DNA from: Deltaproteobacteria bacterium
GTDB lineage: Bacteria; Desulfobacterota; Binatia; Binatales; Binataceae
Direction of reading: 5' to 3'
DNA: 7,173 bases
Assembly: GCA_021799555.1 (NCBI GenBank)
Contig: JAJZAG010000200.1
Location: forward strand, 1-7,173
Under the pieces are notes generated by a model. The model made no database searches, was not told the DNA's origin, and worked only from the letters and a program-made list of their open reading frames with translations. Made by a program: the position numbers and the translations under genes. This document shows, one piece after another, positions 5,365 to 7,173 of this stretch (positions are counted from its first letter, which is position 1; each line of letters starts with the position of its first letter).

Positions 5365-7173
5365 TCATGCGGGCAGCGGCTCCTTGCGCATAAGTCCCAA
5401 GAGATCATCGACCGATAAAGCCTGGCTTTTCGAGCCGCGCAGCAATCGCAGCGAGACCGTGCGCGCGGCCGCCTCGCGCTCGCCTACGACGACCATGTAC
5501 GGCACCTTGGCGAGTTCGGCTTCGCGCACCTTGAAGCCGAGCTTCTCGTTACGCAAGTCGGGAGTGGCGCGAAAGCCGGCGCGGCGGATCAGGTCCGCGA
5601 CCTCGCGTGCGTAATCCTCGACCTTTTCGCTCAGCGAGAGCACGCGCGCCTGCTCGGGTGCGAGCCAGAAAGGCAGCACGCCGCCGGTATGCTCGAGCAA
5701 CACGGCGATAGACCTTTCGAGCGATCCCAAGATCGCGCGATGGATCATCACGGGGCGTTCCTCGGTGCCGGCGCTCGAGGTGTAGGTGAGATCGAAGCGC
5801 TCGGGCATGTTGTAATCGACTTGAATCGTCGCGACCTGCCATTTGCGCTTGAGCGCGTCAGGCACATAGATCTCGATCTTCGGACCATAGAACGCGCCTT
5901 CGCCCGGATTGATCTCAAACAGGATCTCGTTACGGCTCATGGCGCTGGCAAGCTTGCCCTCGCTGATCTGCCATTGCTCTTCGCTGCCAAGGTGATGCTG
6001 CGGCATGGTAGCGAGCTTGAACTCGACGCGCTCGAAGCCGAGCGTCGTGTAGACTTCCCGGACCATCGCCAGGTTTGCGGCCACCTCGCCTTCGACCTGA
6101 GCCTCGGTGCAAAAGATATGCGCGTCGTCCTGCGACATCACGCGTACCCGGGTTAGTCCGTGCAAGGTGCCTGAACGTTCGGCGCGATGCAGCCGAGAAA
6201 ACTCGGCGAAGCGCAACGGCAAGTCGCGGTACGAACGCTTTTCCGAGCGGTAAACGAACGTGTGCCCGGGGCAGTTCATAGGCTTGAGGCCGTAGCCGTG
6301 ACGCCATCCGTCGTGACTGGTGTCGATCTTTGCCTCGGGCGTATCAGGGTCGAGCGTCAAGAACATGTTTTCGCGAAAATTATCCCAATGCCCAGAAGTC
6401 TGAAACATTTCGTTCTTGAACACCAGCGGCGTGATTACTTCCTGGTATCCAGAGCGGCGATAGAGCCGCCGGATATAATCGGTCAGCTCGTTGAAGATTA
6501 TGAGACCCTTGGGCAGATAGAATGGCATCCCCGGTGAGATCGGATCGAAGAAAAACAAACCCATCTCACGGCCAAGCTTGCGATGGTCGCGATTGCGGGC
6601 GAGTTCGAGCAGCGCGAGGTGCTCTTCGAGCGCTTCCTTGGTGGCGAAGGCGGTACCGTAAATCCGCGAGAGCATCGCGTTGTGCTCGTCGCCGCGCCAG
6701 TACGCTCCGGCGACGCTCTGGAGCTTGAAGGCGCGCAGGTAGCGGGTCGAGGGAACATGCGGCCCGCGGCAGAGATCCATCCAGTCGCCTTGTTTATAAA
6801 TTGAGACGGTCGGATCGGCGATCCCCTCGATAATCTCGACCTTGTACTTCTCGCCCATCGAGGCGAAGGTCTTGATCGCTTCGGTGCGAGACATCTCGAC
6901 CCGCTCGATCTTCAAATCGGCCTTGGCGAGTTCCTTCATCTTCGCTTCGATCTTCGGCAGATCGTCTGCCGTAATGGGCCGCGCGGAGCCATAGGAATTG
7001 CCGCTGCCCGTGCCAGAGCCGTCGGGCCGCGCGGAGCCATAGGAATTGCCGCTGCCCGTGCCAGAGCCATCGAGCCGCGCGGAGCCATAAGAAGAATCGC
7101 CGATGCCCGTGCCAGAGCCATCGGGCGTCGCGAAGTCATAGAAAAAGCCGTCCTCGATGACAGGGCCGATTGT
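5365..7173 (-). CDS. thrS: Threonine--tRNA ligase, 5'-truncated by the window edge, with a repeat insertion in the editing domain
   Basis: This class II synthetase activates Thr, charges tRNA-Thr and hydrolyses Ser-tRNA-Thr. The frame is open to base 7173, so 602 residues are visible. The N-terminal TGS domain and the editing HxxxH motif are outside. Visible parts: the rest of the editing domain (1 to about 195), with IGPVIEDGFFYDF (2-14), a repeat insert (about 12-66), ITADDLPKIEAKMKEL (67-82) and CRGPH (Cys135, His139). The catalytic core (about 200-500) has zinc ligands Cys301, His352 and His478 with the same spacing as E. coli C334/H385/H511, motif 2 Arg330 and motif 3 Arg487. The anticodon-binding domain follows (about 505-600, RNEKLGFKVREAELAKVPYM). 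Starting at the internal ATG at 6939 would wrongly remove editing-domain sequence. The end matches a normal ThrRS C-terminus. Apart from the insert the protein looks fully functional. Confidence 0.97.
   Translation of the reverse strand, partial: TIGPVIEDGFFYDFATPDGSGTGIGDSSYGSARLDGSGTGSGNSYGSARPDGSGTGSGNSYGSARPITADDLPKIEAKMKELAKADLKIERVEMSRTEAIKTFASMGEKYKVEIIEGIADPTVSIYKQGDWMDLCRGPHVPSTRYLRAFKLQSVAGAYWRGDEHNAMLSRIYGTAFATKEALEEHLALLELARNRDHRKLGREMGLFFFDPISPGMPFYLPKGLIIFNELTDYIRRLYRRSGYQEVITPLVFKNEMFQTSGHWDNFRENMFLTLDPDTPEAKIDTSHDGWRHGYGLKPMNCPGHTFVYRSEKRSYRDLPLRFAEFSRLHRAERSGTLHGLTRVRVMSQDDAHIFCTEAQVEGEVAANLAMVREVYTTLGFERVEFKLATMPQHHLGSEEQWQISEGKLASAMSRNEILFEINPGEGAFYGPKIEIYVPDALKRKWQVATIQVDYNMPERFDLTYTSSAGTEERPVMIHRAILGSLERSIAVLLEHTGGVLPFWLAPEQARVLSLSEKVEDYAREVADLIRRAGFRATPDLRNEKLGFKVREAELAKVPYMVVVGEREAAARTVSLRLLRGSKSQALSVDDLLGLMRKEPLPA
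6976..7140. repeat. In-frame 48/51-bp tandem repeat inside thrS
   Basis: There are three full units and one partial unit, each starting at a Tyr codon (TAT on the minus strand): 7140-7090 (51 bp, 17 residues, YDFATPDGSGTGIGDSS), 7089-7042 (48 bp, YGSARLDGSGTGSGNS), 7041-6994 (48 bp, YGSARPDGSGTGSGNS) and 6993-6976 (18 bp, YGSARP). With boundaries shifted, 6976-7023 and 7024-7071 differ at a single base, a synonymous Asp change (GAC/GAT). The 51-bp copy is more diverged and has one extra codon. The peptide is rich in Gly, Ser and Asp and probably forms a flexible loop. All lengths are multiples of three, so the thrS frame is kept. Confidence 0.95.

Noticed and set aside
6936..7139. 67-residue minus-strand frame with repeated MALARAAAIPMAPRG-like units
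   Set aside because: It is the thrS tandem repeat read in another frame. Repeats whose length is a multiple of three stay open in several frames, and the thrS frame has clear homology on both sides.
1..7173. CRISPR array, insertion sequence, tRNA gene, phage or defence genes
   Set aside because: No spaced direct repeats, terminal inverted repeats, transposase-like frames or tRNA-like folds were seen. The only tandem repeat is coding and has no spacers.

Overview
The window is one densely packed minus-strand cluster of translation genes plus a nucleoid-protein gene. Read in the direction of transcription (high to low coordinate) it contains thrS (5' end outside the window), infC, rpmI, rplT, pheS, pheT, ihfA and the start of a MerR-family regulator gene. 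No convincing gene lies on the plus strand; the long plus-strand frames are antisense shadows in GC-rich coding DNA. The order thrS-infC-rpmI-rplT-pheST-ihfA-merR is a widely conserved proteobacterial arrangement. The high GC content, the 'FVLRFWETQFPFLKPK' MerR signature and a Cys-cluster-containing PheS suggest a deltaproteobacteria-like lineage (Desulfobacterota, Myxococcota, Binatota or relatives). That placement is an inference from gene order and protein style, not a database result.

Layout: 7173-5365 thrS (C-terminal 602 codons); 5311-4775 infC, read here as starting at an AUU codon; 4738-4541 rpmI; 4470-4108 rplT; 4107-4003 a gap holding a strong intrinsic-terminator-like hairpin; 4002-2953 pheS; 2956-539 pheT (4-base ATGA overlap with pheS); 535-197 ihfA; 200-1 merR (4-base ATGA overlap with ihfA, cut by the window edge). 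Gaps are short (36-105 bases) and two junctions overlap, so this is most likely one transcription unit whose main promoter lies beyond base 7173. The hairpin between rplT and pheS is the one clear place where transcription may be partly stopped, separating the IF3/ribosomal-protein half from the PheRS/IHF half.

The products act together in translation: two aminoacyl-tRNA synthetases (ThrRS and both PheRS subunits), initiation factor IF3 and two large-subunit proteins (L35, L20). They are followed by the IHF alpha subunit and a DNA-binding regulator.

The most unusual observation is in thrS. The conserved editing-domain segment '...IEDGFFYDF' is separated from its normal continuation '(I)TADDLPKIEAKMKEL' by about 47 extra residues. 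These are a Gly/Ser-rich in-frame tandem repeat of 17+16+16 residues plus a 6-residue partial unit. The last two 48-bp DNA copies differ at one base. The repeat appears to have been seeded from the native YDFATP segment. An essential housekeeping enzyme carrying a young minisatellite in its proofreading domain is worth following up. Second in interest are the AUU start of infC and the intra-operon hairpin before pheS.
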